From positions 124,001 to 188,000 of the forward strand of contig CAWECY010000003.1 in NCBI GenBank assembly GCA_963807775.1: a stretch of DNA of 64,000 nt, given 5' to 3'. The notes under the pieces are model-generated. The model saw only the letters and a list, made by a program, of their open reading frames with translations, did not search any database and was not told the DNA's origin. The stretch comes from Bog-473 sp963807775. Lineage in GTDB: Bacteria; Actinomycetota; Acidimicrobiia; Acidimicrobiales; RAAP-2. Shown here piece by piece: positions 8,401 to 18,849 of the stretch. Every line of letters starts with the position of its first letter. Position 1 is the stretch's first letter. The translations under genes and the position numbers were made by a program.

Positions 8401-10895
8401 AGCCGATGCCGAGCTGGCGGAAGGCCCGCGTCGTCTCGCCGATCTTCTCGGTCGGGTAGTCGGCGTTGCCGACGATGATCTCCTGGCCGGTGAACACGAC
8501 CGCCACCGCCGCCTTGAAGCCCTCGACGTCGAACTCGTCGTTGTCGTCGAGGAACGTCAGCAAATTCATGGAGGCCAGATTGCAGGCTGAGTTGTCGAGG
8601 TGAACGTACTCGCTGCAATTGCGCACAACTACCCCATTTACCACGTACGAGTGGTTGCGCGGCTCGGTCAGGTTGTAGGTCAGCTCGACGCCGTCGTTGG
8701 TGCGCTCGAGCAGGTGCGCCGTGGTGCGCGCCGAAGTAGGGGCCCTGGGAGCGTCGACCACGATGCTGCGCAGCAATGCTGCCTTGCGGCTCAGCGAGAA
8801 GCCGATGTGCTGGGCGAAGCGTGACGATCGACTCCGACGTGATGCGAAGGTCGTACGCCGCGGAGTGGCCGTACCGTCTTCGTCTCGCCTGCCTTGTTGG
8901 TGTACGCGAACGATCCCTCCGCCGCAGCGCCGAGCGTGGTCTGGTAGAGACGGCTCATGATGCCGAACGTGCTGAGCAGCGTCTGCACGCCCCGCAGCAG
9001 TTCCGGCGAGGACGAGCCCAGACCGACGTAGCTGCTCCTCCGTGCCCGTGGTACGCTGACCACACACCCGTCGGCGTCGTAGAGCCCACGCAGGAACGCC
9101 GCCACCATCTCGGCCGGCGCCCGCTCAATCGACCACGGCACCGTCTTCTCGGGACCCTTGACCGACTTCACCCCGAGCGCCTCGATGAACCGCTTGAAGG
9201 CGCGCCGGGCCAGGCGCAGCTGCGCCGTGCCGTTGGCCTGCTCGGACAGCTTGATCGGGCGCTCGCAGTTGACCCAGTCGAGCAGCTCGGCGTGCCGGGG
9301 CAGGATCTCCTCGCGGTCCTCCTGGCTCCCGTAGATGGCGGCCACGGTCGTCCCCGAGGTCGAGCCGTCGCCGACGAGCCAGCCCAGGTAGTGCGCGAAC
9401 TCCTCCGACCACATCTCGGGGAAGCGCAGGGGCATGTCCGTGGTCACCCTTCGTCCAGTAGTCGGCCGGATCCGACGACACCGGCAGACCCAGGTCGGCG
9501 TCCACCGCCGGCGCCTCCAGGTCGAGCAGCTTGACCTCGTCCTGGAAGATGAGGTGGCGAGCCTCGACGTAGCCGCGGTTGGTCGTGAAGATCTTGTGCG
9601 CCGGGGTGCAGCGCAGCTCGACCCCGTTGTCGAGGCGCAGCCGCACGATGTCGTTGTAGCCCGTGATCATGAAGGCCTCGGGCGAGGTGATCCAGCATCT
9701 GCTCGCGACGGCTCGTCCGGGTTCGTGGCGTCGTGGGTGTAGATCCCGAACGTCTCACCCTCGTTGGCCCGTCGAACAGCTCGGAGAACGGGATCAGGCC
9801 CTTGTCCGTGTGCACCTTGGCCGACCCGGGGAAGCACGGGTTGCTTCCGTTGATCCGCCCCGTCTTCGGCGCCGTGTGCCAGCGGTTGATCGTGGTGTCG
9901 TACTGCAGGCCCGGGTCGGCGCACTCCCAGGCCGAGTGGGCGATCTGGCGGAAGAGGTCGCGGGCCGGCACCGTGCGCACGACCGAACCGTCGGTGCGGG
10001 CCGTCAGGTTCCAGTCGCGCCCGTCGAGCACGGCCTCCATGAACTCGTCGGTCACCCGCACCGAGTTGTTGGCGTTCTGGTACTGCGTCGAGTGGCTGTC
10101 CGCGCCGTCGAGGTCCATGTCGAAGCCGGCGTCGCGCAGGACGCGGGCCTTGCGCTCCTCGATCGCCTTGCACCAGATGAAGTCCTCGACGTCGGGGTGG
10201 TCGGCGTCGAGGATGACCATCTTGGCGGCGCGCCGCGTCTTGCCGCCGGACTTGATCGTGCCGGCCGACGCGTCGGCGCCCCGCATGAAGCTGACCGGGC
10301 CCGAAGCCGTGCCGCCGCCCTTGAGCAGCTCGTGCGAGGAGCGGATCCGCGACAGGTTGACGCCGGCGCCCGAGCCGCCCTTGAAGATGACGCCCTCCTC
10401 GGTGTACCAGTTGAGGATCGAGTCCATCGTGTCCTCGACCGACGAGGATGAAGCACGCCGAGCCCTGCTGCGGCACGCCGTGCACGCCGATGTTGAACCA
10501 CACCGGCGAGTTGAACGCCGCCTTCTGGTGGATGATGAGGTACTTCAGCTCGTGGTTGAAGATCTGGGCCTCGTCGTCGTCGACGAAGTAGCCGTCCTTG
10601 ATCCCCCACGCCGTCAGCGTGTCGGCCACCCGGTCGGCCACCTGCGGAGCGACCACTCGCGCTCGTCGGTGCCGAGCGTGCCGCGGAAGTACTTCTGCGC
10701 CAGGATGTTGGTGGCGTTCACGCTCCACGACTCGGGCACCTCGACGCCCAGCTGCTCGAAGGCGACCGTCCCGTCCCGGTAGTTCGTGATGCGGGCGTCA
10801 CGCCGCTCCCAACGGACCTCGTCGTAGGGGTGCACGCCTTCGGTGGTGAAGTGCCGGCGGATGCCGATCTCGGATCGCTGGGGGGCGATGGCCAT
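5466..10895 (-). CDS. nrdJ: Vitamin B12-dependent (class II) ribonucleotide reductase with two inteins
   Basis: Reduces ribonucleotides to deoxyribonucleotides using adenosylcobalamin. It starts at ATG 10895 (MAIAPQRSEIGI), preceded by an AGGAGG. Conserved blocks in order: WSVNATNILAQKYFRG, QQGSACFIL and SVEDTMDSILNWYTEEG, FKGGSGAGVNLSRIRSS, RINGSNPC joined to CSEYVHLDNSACNLASMN, SVLAPTG joined to TIGLLMDCDTTGVEPD, IRMMGAVQPFISGAISKTVN, and the C-terminal zinc-ribbon CYNCGNTMQRAGSCYVCGSCG. Two inteins (8618-9836 and 6743-8059) interrupt it at conserved active-site loops. Several one-base indels occur (for example 10441-10446, ~10645, ~5925); because the gene is essential and otherwise intact I treat them as sequence errors. 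The gene is divergent from glpK. Confidence 0.95.
6743..8059 (-). mobile_element. Intein 2 in NrdJ, at APTG/TIGLLM, LAGLIDADG type
   Basis: It begins with Cys1 (CLVGGTLVSTSRGLVRLGSL) after extein SVLAPTG and ends NVTYVANGFVSHN, with extein Thr as +1. The canonical His-Asn end is present. Block B appears as GTATHRIKVVEPESG. The endonuclease domain has LVGYFMGDGSLHS and FLRGLYEADGD. The frame changes internally near 6795, 7000-7050, 7530 and 7870, so the endonuclease may look broken, but splicing motifs are complete. It is independent of intein 1 in sequence and in +1 residue. Confidence 0.88.
8618..9836 (-). mobile_element. Intein 1 in NrdJ, before the NPCSEY cysteine, LAGLIDADG type
   Basis: The insertion begins with Cys1 (CFPGSAKVHTDKGLIPF) directly after extein SNP and ends NHSYVVNGVVVRN, with extein Cys (CSEY) as the +1 nucleophile. 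Block B is visible as ELRCTPAHKIFTT (TxxH). A homing-endonuclease domain carries two LAGLIDADG-like motifs, YLGWLVGDGST and FLRGLYDADGC. The last intein residue is Asn; the usual penultimate His is Arg here (VVRN), which is unusual though tolerated in some inteins. At least one frameshift is present (1219 bases is not a multiple of three). Confidence 0.88.
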
Positions 10896-11065
10896 GGCGC
10901 TGAGGTCCTCCTGCTTGCCTCGGGGTGGTTTCGGGTTCGGGTCGTTCGCTGCCGTGCTGCTGTGCCGCTTGCTCGGCGCCGACACCCCACCCCCTCCTAC
11001 CATCGGGTGGCGTCTCACGGCGCGTCCTCCGATCAGGCGCCCGGGCGAGGGCGAAAATCCCCTAA

Positions 11066-11081
11066 CCACAACATATAGTGG
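11066..11081 (-). promoter_or_regulatory. NrdR-box-like site upstream of nrdJ
   Basis: CCACTATATGTTGTGG on the minus strand matches the NrdR consensus (ACAC-W-ATATAT-W-GTGT) at 13 of 16 positions by my alignment. It lies ~170 bases before the nrdJ start and ~35-45 bases downstream of the predicted -10. NrdR is the standard repressor of bacterial nrd genes. I did not find a second clear copy, although NrdR sites usually occur in pairs. Confidence 0.5.
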
Positions 11082-11115
11082 TCGCCCCTCCCCCGAGACA
11101 CGAGATGCTGTGGTC

Positions 11116-11145
11116 ATTACAGCACTGTAGTTACGTCCTTGTCAA
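11116..11145 (-). promoter_or_regulatory. nrdJ: Sigma-70-type promoter for nrdJ
   Basis: On the minus strand TTGACA (11145-11140) is followed after 18 bases by TGTAAT (11121-11116), one mismatch from TATAAT. A 12-bp inverted repeat TACAG-CA-CTGTA (11118-11129) overlaps the spacer and -10 and could be a second regulator site. The 376-base gap between nrdJ and glpK otherwise holds no gene. I looked for and did not find a cobalamin-riboswitch box there. Confidence 0.6.
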
Positions 11146-11271
11146 CGAAATGGGCGCACCATCCATGCAGGTCACGGGCCGTTCGCGATGATTTGCGCGA
11201 CGGACCCACCCGAGCACCCGGTCCACGACGCTCGATATCCCGCGACCGCGACCGGTTAGCATCGACCTGCC

Positions 11272-12823
<1,552 letters not shown>

Positions 12824-12987
12824 CCCGGGCCCGCGGCGTCAGATCCCGTGTCTCACGCGGGAAACCTGCGAGCCGGCGCTGCTTTGGCCCTACCACCACA
12901 CAACTACAGCAGGCAGAATAACCCTTGGGTGCCCCGATTGCGCATGCGGACTGCAGCTGCCGCAACAAGGACCCCAGGGAGTGCAAC

Positions 12988-15078
12988 GTGGTACGTCGCG
13001 ACACCAGTCTTCGAGGTGCAGCACGCGGTTCCCTTCGGCGAGCGGCGGGGAGCGTCTGCGTCGTCGCCGCCAGCCTGGTGGTGGTCGCGGGGACCACGAT
13101 CGCGTTCGACGGGTCCTCGGTCGTGCTGGGCAGCCCGCCGCCGACGCAGACGTTGAGCTGTAACAACAGCTGGACCGGCAACGCGCCCACGGCCGACTGG
13201 GGCTCGACCGCCAACTGGACCGCTGGGGTGCCGAACAGCACCACCTCCGATGTGTGCATCTTGGGTAACGCGACGATCCTCCTCGACGCGTCGTTCTCCA
13301 TCGGCGAGCTCACGGTCACGGCCGGCAGCAACCTCGCCATCGGCCTCGGCGGCTCTGACACGACGACGGGGAGCTTGAGCGTATCGTCGGGACTGGAGAA
13401 CGACGGATCCCTGACGGTGGGCCCGTCCGGGACGTCGGATCAAGCCGGGCTGACCCTAGACGGACCGATCACCAACACCGGCTCCCTCACCGTGGACGGC
13501 ATCGTGGACATCGGCAGCAGCAGCACTGTCTCCACCGAGGTGTCCAATGACGGCACCATCGGAGTCGGCCCCGGTGGCCTGATCAACGTGAGCGGGCCGT
13601 CGACGATCACGAACGAGCCGGATGGGCTCCTGGCCTTCGGTATCGACGGTCCGGCGAGCTCGTTTGCCGCCTATGGGCGAATCACCAACGGCAACCTCTC
13701 ACTCGCCGGGAGCGCGGACCCGGTGTACGAAAACGGCTTCACGCCGTCACCCGGCGCTGAGTACGTCGTCGTCACGGGAACGTCCACCGGAACCTTCTCG
13801 TCCGTCCTGCACGACGCCACGGCCGACTATTCCCACCCGGGGGAGGTCGGGTTGACCGGCGGGGCTCCCGCCACGGTTACGACGACGAGCGTCACCAGTT
13901 CGGTCACCGCAGATCCGAGCTACGGGCAGGCGGTGCAGCTCACGGCCACGGTGATCCCAGTGTCGGGCTCAAACCCGACCGGGTCCGTCTCCTTCGCCAC
14001 CGGCAACCTCCTCCTCGGCAGCTCGGCGGTGACGACCAGCGCGGCGGGTGTCACGAGCGCCGCGTTGAACGTCGCGACGCTGCCGGTCGGATCCGATTCG
14101 ATCACAGCGACCTATAGCGGTGACGTCGTATTCGGCACCAGCACGTCACCGGTCTTGACCGAGCTCGTCAATCCGGATCCGACGTTCGTCACGATTACGC
14201 CCTCTTCCTCCAGTCCCGAGCCCGGCCAACCGGTCACCGACACGGCCACCGTGTCGCTCGTCAATCTGGGCGTTTCGACGCCGACCGGCACGGTCTCGTT
14301 CACCGACAATGGGAGCCCGCTCACCGGTTGCCAGTCCCTCGGCCTGCCCGCACTCGGCCCACTCCAAGCCAGCTGCACCGAGACCTACGGTTCGGACGGC
14401 ACGCACTCCATCGTCGCCAACTACAGCGGCGACGCCGACGTCACGGCCTCGACGGGAAGCCTGGCTGAGACCGTGTTACCCATGTCCACCACGACAACCG
14501 TCGTGCCATCACCGTCCGCGTCGACGTTTGGTCAGAGCGTGACGCTCACGGCAACCGTGGCCCCGACATCAGGGACCGACAACCCCGATGGAACCGTCAC
14601 CTTCATTTGCAACGGGATCGCGCTCGGTTCCTCGACCGTGTCGACCACCGGTGGGGTTTCGTCGGCCAGCATGCTCGTCACGACGCTGCCCCTGGGTTCC
14701 GCCGCTATTACGGCCTCGTACGGCGGCGACACGGACTTCCTGGCGAGTACGTCTGTCAGTGCGGCGTCGGTCACGGTGAGCCAGGCGCCAACCACCCTCG
14801 GGCTCCTTTCTTCGGACGCTCCCTCCGCGGCCGGGCAGTCGGTGACCCTCACCGCTGTGGTCTTCCCGACCACGGGATCCGGGGAGACGGGCACCGTCAC
14901 CTTCTTCGACCAGGGCACCGCGATCGGCACGAGCACGGTCTCGACCGGGCAGGCCACGCTCACCGTCTCCAGCCTGCCGGCGGGCGACGATTCCATCACC
15001 GCTCGGTACACCGGGGACGGCAACTTCAAGGGCAGTTCCAGCATGGCCCCGCTCAGCCAAGTGGTGGGCCAGACCTGA
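12988..15078 (+). CDS. Secreted multidomain protein with four bacterial Ig-like repeats
   Basis: 696 aa from GTG 12988, preceded by GGGAG. A long signal peptide (RRAAGSVCVVAASLVVVAGTT) is followed by a segment starting SWTGNAPTADWGSTANWTAG, then repeated short units such as LENDGSLTVGPSG and ITNTGSLTVDGIV (about residues 110-230), which look like a beta-solenoid. From about residue 296 four ~100-residue Ig-like repeats follow, each with a GQ-V-LTATV-P-sG--pTGtVsF core and ending sITA-YSGD--F (Big_3 type). No cell-wall sorting signal is seen; the protein ends at a QVVGQT tail. It is probably a surface or extracellular adhesin-like protein. The gene has no indels, unlike its neighbours. Confidence 0.85.
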   Translation: MVRRDTSLRGAARGSLRRAAGSVCVVAASLVVVAGTTIAFDGSSVVLGSPPPTQTLSCNNSWTGNAPTADWGSTANWTAGVPNSTTSDVCILGNATILLDASFSIGELTVTAGSNLAIGLGGSDTTTGSLSVSSGLENDGSLTVGPSGTSDQAGLTLDGPITNTGSLTVDGIVDIGSSSTVSTEVSNDGTIGVGPGGLINVSGPSTITNEPDGLLAFGIDGPASSFAAYGRITNGNLSLAGSADPVYENGFTPSPGAEYVVVTGTSTGTFSSVLHDATADYSHPGEVGLTGGAPATVTTTSVTSSVTADPSYGQAVQLTATVIPVSGSNPTGSVSFATGNLLLGSSAVTTSAAGVTSAALNVATLPVGSDSITATYSGDVVFGTSTSPVLTELVNPDPTFVTITPSSSSPEPGQPVTDTATVSLVNLGVSTPTGTVSFTDNGSPLTGCQSLGLPALGPLQASCTETYGSDGTHSIVANYSGDADVTASTGSLAETVLPMSTTTTVVPSPSASTFGQSVTLTATVAPTSGTDNPDGTVTFICNGIALGSSTVSTTGGVSSASMLVTTLPLGSAAITASYGGDTDFLASTSVSAASVTVSQAPTTLGLLSSDAPSAAGQSVTLTAVVFPTTGSGETGTVTFFDQGTAIGTSTVSTGQATLTVSSLPAGDDSITARYTGDGNFKGSSSMAPLSQVVGQT

Positions 15079-15090
15079 CCGAGGTTCATC

Positions 15091-15117
15091 AGAGTCCGCC
15101 CCCCTGAGCTGGACTCT
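15091..15117 (+). terminator. Hairpin after the Ig-like repeat gene
   Basis: AGAGTCC (15091-15097) pairs perfectly with GGACTCT (15111-15117) around a 13-base loop, 12 bases after the stop codon. No strong T-run follows. Confidence 0.5.
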
Positions 15118-15231
15118 CGTTCTCGTGTGGGGTTGGAACTGCCAAGCGGTGCGTCGCGAGAAATAAAGCAAGGAAATCCTTGTTATATTTACCCAGAGGA
15201 GCGGACCCGCCGCTCGGAAGGGTGGGCAGCC

Positions 15232-15956
15232 ATGAGCGTGGCGATCGTGACAGGGGCATCTCGGGGACTCGGGGAGGCGCTGGCCGGCGGGCTGGCTCGG
15301 CGGGCTGGTCGGTGGTGATCGACGCCCGGGACGACACGGCGCTCCAGGACGACGGCCGAGCGCATCCGGACCGCGGCGGCGCCCGGAGCGCGGGTGGTCG
15401 CCATCGCCGGCGACATCACCGAGGAAGATCACCGCCACGACCTCACCGCGGCCGCCTTCGAGCTGGGTGGGCTCGACCTCGCTCGTCAACAACGCCGGCA
15501 CGCTGGGGGCCGCGCCACTACCTCTCGCTCTCCGACTACCCGTTGGGCGAGCTGCGCGTCGCCTTCGAGGTGAACGTGGTCGCCCCCCTCGGGCTCGATC
15601 CAGGACGCCCTCCCGCTGCTGCTCGACGCGACCCACCCGCGTCTGCTCAACATCACCTCCGACGCCGCGGTCGAGGCCTACGAGGGCTGGGGCGGCTACG
15701 GCGCCGGCAAGGCGGCGCTCGAGCAGCTCGGCGCGGTCCTGGCGGCCGAGTTGCCCCGCGCTCACGGTGTGGTCGGTCGACCCCGGCGACCTGCGCACCG
15801 CCATGCACCAGGCGGCCTTCCCGGGCGAGGACATCTCCGACCGTCCCGAGCCGGCCAGCGTCGTACCCGCCTTCCTCGACCTCATCGGCAGCGAGCGGCC
15901 GAGCGGCCGCTACCGGGCCGCCGAGCTCGTCGCCGGAGCGGGGCGCGCCGGCATGA
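15232..15956 (+). CDS. SDR-family oxidoreductase
   Basis: Short-chain dehydrogenase starting ATG 15232 with MSVAIVTGASRGLGEALAGG (TGxxxGxG). Later blocks across frameshifts are VVAIAGDITEEDHRHDL, LVNNAGTLG, the catalytic LLNITSDAAVEAYEGWGGYG with GAGKAALEQL, and the C-terminal VDPGDLRTAMHQAAFPGEDI. Frame changes occur near 15305, 15350, 15481, 15515, 15592 and 15755. The predicted TGA (15954-15956) overlaps the ATG of the QueA-like gene, so the genes are coupled. The substrate is unknown; GDLRTAMHQ-type SDRs are common in actinobacteria. Confidence 0.8.
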
Positions 15957-17038
15957 GCGCCCTCACGGACGAGGCGCCGGCACCGCCTGCCCGAGCTGCA
16001 CCCGCTCTCCTTCGCGCTGCCGCCCGAGCTCGAGGCGCCGTCGCCTCCCGAGAGCCGCGGCATGACCCGCGACGCCGTGCGCATGATGGTGGCCACCAAG
16101 CACGACGGCGCCATCGTCCACTCCCACTTCTCCGAGCTGCCCCGCTTCCTCGACGAGGGCGACCTGGTCGTCATCAACACCTCGGGGACGCTGGCCGCCG
16201 AGCTCGACGGCACCGCGCCCGATGGCTCGCACGTCCAGGTCCACCTCTCGACCCGGCTGCCGGCGGGCCTCTGGACGGTCGAGGTCCGCCGCGACGGGCA
16301 GGCCTACCTGGGCGCGTCCGCCGGCGACATCATCCGCGCTGCCCGACGGCGGCCGGGTCGACCTCCTGGCGTCGCCTACTCGCCCGGCCCCGGCGGAGTC
16401 GGCGTGCGGCTCTGGGTCTCGCCGGCTCGAGACGCCCGAGCGCCTGCACAGCTACCTGGCCCGCTACGGACGCCCCATCCGCTACGGCTACGTCCGGGGC
16501 AACTACCCGATCTCCGCCTACCAGAACGTCTACGCCACCGAGCCCGGCTCGGCCGAGATGCCGAGCGCCGGTCGGCCCTTCACCCCCGAGGTGCTGACCC
16601 GCCTGGTCGCCAAGGGCGTCGGCGTGGCGCCGCTTCTGCTGCACACCGGCGTGGCGTCGCTCGAGGCCAGCGAGCCGCCCTACGCCGAGTACTTCCGGGT
16701 CTCGCTGGCCACGGCGCATCGCATCAACGACACCCGGCGCTCGGCTGGACGCGTCATCGCCATCGGCACCACCGTGGTCCGCGCCCTCGAGTCCGTCGTC
16801 GACGAACATGGGCACGTGCACCCGAGCGAGGGCTGGACCGAGACCGTCGTGTCGCCCGAACGACCCGGTGCGTTCCATCGACGGGTTCCTCACCGGATGG
16901 CACGAGCCCGAGGCGTCGCACCTGGCCATGCTCGAGGCCATCGCCGGGCGGCCGCTGCTCGAGGCCTCCTACGCCGCCGCGCTGGCGGAGGGCTACCTGT
17001 GGCACGAGTTCGGCGACGTCCACCTGATCCTGCCGTGA
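15953..17038 (+). CDS. queA: S-adenosylmethionine:tRNA ribosyltransferase-isomerase (QueA-like)
   Basis: QueA transfers and isomerises the ribosyl moiety of AdoMet onto preQ1-modified tRNA during queuosine synthesis. Seen: LSFALPPELEAPSPPESRG, ELPRFLDEGDLVVINTSGTL, the central ERLHSYLARYGRPIRYGYV, NVYATEPGSAEMPSAGRPFT, GVGVAPLLLHTGVASLE and the C-terminal HEFGDVHLILP. The equivalent of the usual HxGxGTF motif is altered to LLHTGVAS. Frame changes lie near 15990, 16340, 16425 and 16860. No other queuosine genes occur in the window, and actinobacterial QueA-like paralogues may have another substrate, so the exact reaction is uncertain. The end overlaps the next gene's GTG. Confidence 0.75.
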
Positions 17039-17745
17039 CACCGGACCCCGCCGCCATCACCGAGACGCCGGCTCGTCGGACCGAGCACGCCCGACGAGTC
17101 GCCGCTCCAGCAGCTGCCGACGACCCGGCGGGCCATCCTCAACCTGCATCAAGCGACAGGGGCCGCTCGACGCATCGCGCCGTGGCCGCGGCGCTCTCGC
17201 TCACCCCGGCCGCCATCCGGCTGCAGCTGACCCGCCTCGAAGAGGACGGGCTGCTGAGCCACCACGACGACGTGCCGACCGGGCGCGCGACGGGGCCGGC
17301 CGCGCCACGTCTACGAGCTGACGTCGGCCGCCGAGGCGCTCTACCCCAAGCGCTACGGCGACCTCACGACCGAGCTCCTCGGGCTACCTCGGCGGCCCGG
17401 ACGCGGCCCAGGTCGACGAGCTCTTCGAGCAGCGCCGTCAGCGCCGGGTGGCCGGCGCGCTCCCGCGCACGGCCGACCTGCCCTTCGACGAGCAGGTCGC
17501 CGCGCTCACGGCCATCCTCGACGAGGACGGCTACCTGGCCGAGGCCGAGCGGCTGCCCGACGGCAGCTGGCGCATCACCGAGCACAACTGCGCCATCCTC
17601 ACCGTCGCCCACGGCTTCTCGCAGGCCTGCACGAGCGAGCTGGCGTTCATCCGCGACGCGCTGCCGGGGGCCACGGTGCGGCGGGTGGCCCACCTCATGG
17701 ACGGCGCGCACGTGTGCGCCTACGTCGTCAGCCCGCCGGCGTCGT
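17035..17745 (+). CDS. SufR-like ArsR/DeoR-type HTH regulator with partial Fe-S ligand set
   Basis: Starts at GTG 17035, overlapping the QueA-like TGA (GTGA). The N-terminal winged helix reads AAALSLTPAAIRLQLTRLEEDGLL with GRPRHVYELT as the wing. The C-terminal domain has HNCAILTVAHGFSQACTSEL and, 28 residues on, AHVCAYVV. SufR binds a 4Fe-4S cluster through C-x12-C-x13-C-x14-C; spacing here is exact, but the third position is Ala (DALPGATV), so three of the four cysteines remain. No suf genes are nearby. Frame changes occur near 17110, 17300 and 17390. No stop is visible close to the domain end: the frame stays open to 18014, antisense to the ACT gene, so I place the end at the domain boundary. 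Confidence 0.7.
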
Positions 17746-17987
17746 CGAGTCCGCCGCCCGGATCTCGAGGACGGACACGCCGTCCACCTCGTGGATCTCG
17801 TCTGCAGCAGCTCGATCAGGTGTGCCCGCCGATCTCGACCACGAACTCGTCGACGGCGCTGGCCGCCGTCGCGCTCGAGGATGTTGATGGCCACGATGTC
17901 GCCGCCGACGGCCCCGATCCGGCTGGCCACCAGGCCGAGGGCGCCGGGCCGGTCGGGCAGGGCGATGCGGACGACGTAGCCAGCCAT
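17729..17987 (-). CDS. Small ACT-domain protein
   Basis: A single ACT domain of about 86 residues: MAGYVVRIALPDRPGALGLVASRIGAVGG and DIVAINILERDG, then after a frameshift near 17875 the pieces DEFVVEI, LIELLQT and VDGVSVLEIRAADSTTPAG. ACT domains bind amino acids and regulate metabolic enzymes; a stand-alone one usually partners another protein. It converges with, and slightly overlaps, the SufR-like gene. The ligand is unknown. Confidence 0.7.
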
Positions 17988-18066
17988 GACCGAGACGTTA
18001 GGCGGTCAATGTGAACTGCCTGTTTCAGAACTGCTTACGGATCGTCTGGCGGTCGCGAGCATTCGC

Positions 18067-18753
18067 TCAGGCAGCAGCCGCGCTCGCGCGTGAGGGCACG
18101 TACTCGTCGACGTACTCGCGCTCGGACAGCCGGGCGATCTCGTGCATCAGCCGGTCGGTGAAGGCCCGGCACTGGGTGTGGTCGTGGTTCTCGAGCGGGT
18201 CGTCGGGGTTCTCGGGCGGGTCCATCTGCATCGGGTGCGCCGAAGCGGATGGTCACCGTCTTGAACGGCCGCATGAAGTTGGAGTTGACCGGCTGCACGT
18301 CGACCGTGCCGATGACGCCGACGGGGATCACCGGCACCCCGCACTCGCGTGACAGCCGGGTCACCCCGGTGCGGCCCTTGTGCACGTACTCGTCGAGCGT
18401 GCGGGTGCCCTCGGGGTAGAGCCCGAGGAGGCGGCCCTTGCCCAGCACGTCGGTGCGCGCCGTCTCGAGCGCCCGCTCCGACGCGCTGCCCCCGCCGCGC
18501 CGGATCGGGATCTGCCCGGCGGCCCGGAAGAACCAGGCCGTCTTCCACGAGTCGAAGTACTCGGCCTTGGCCAGGAACGTCACCTTGCGCGCGTCACCAC
18601 GAGGGGGATGAAGAAGGAGTCGCAGAAGGACTGGTGGTTGGCCGCCAGCACGGCCGGGCCGTGCTCGGGGATGTTCTCCCGGCCCTCCACCTTCACCCGG
18701 AACAGCACGAAGAAGATCGGGGTCAGGACCGCCTTGAGCACCCAGTACGTCAC
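18067..18753 (-). CDS. plsC: 1-acyl-sn-glycerol-3-phosphate acyltransferase (PlsC family)
   Basis: Transfers an acyl chain to lysophosphatidate in membrane lipid synthesis. Starts GTG 18753 (VTYWVLKAVLTPIFFVLF, a membrane-embedded N-terminus). The catalytic HX4D is in LAANHQSFCDSFF, the glycerol-phosphate motif is YPEGTRTLDE, and the motif IV equivalent is VPVIPVGVIGTVDV. The C-terminus reads FTDRLMHEIARLSEREY. Frameshifts lie near 18595 and 18238. About 228 aa, normal for the family. Actinobacteria have several paralogues, so the physiological acceptor is not certain. Confidence 0.85.
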
Positions 18754-18849
18754 GGGTCCAAGGTAGCCCCGGCGATCCGGCCGCCGCGCCGGGAGTCGCG
18801 GCTGTGCTGAACTGCGGTCCGGATCCCGTCGGCGCGAGGAGGATGCACC

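Noticed and set aside
5466..10895. nrdJ as a genuine pseudogene
   Set aside because: All conserved blocks from start to zinc ribbon are present and in order. The shifts are isolated single-base events like those in other essential genes here.
10896..11271. Cobalamin riboswitch upstream of nrdJ
   Set aside because: I looked for a B12-box-like core and found none. A promoter and a NrdR-like site explain the region better.
15953..17038. Programmed frameshifting in the QueA-like and glpK genes
   Set aside because: Shifts are numerous, occur at varied positions with no slippery sequence, and similar events hit unrelated genes, so error is the simpler cause.
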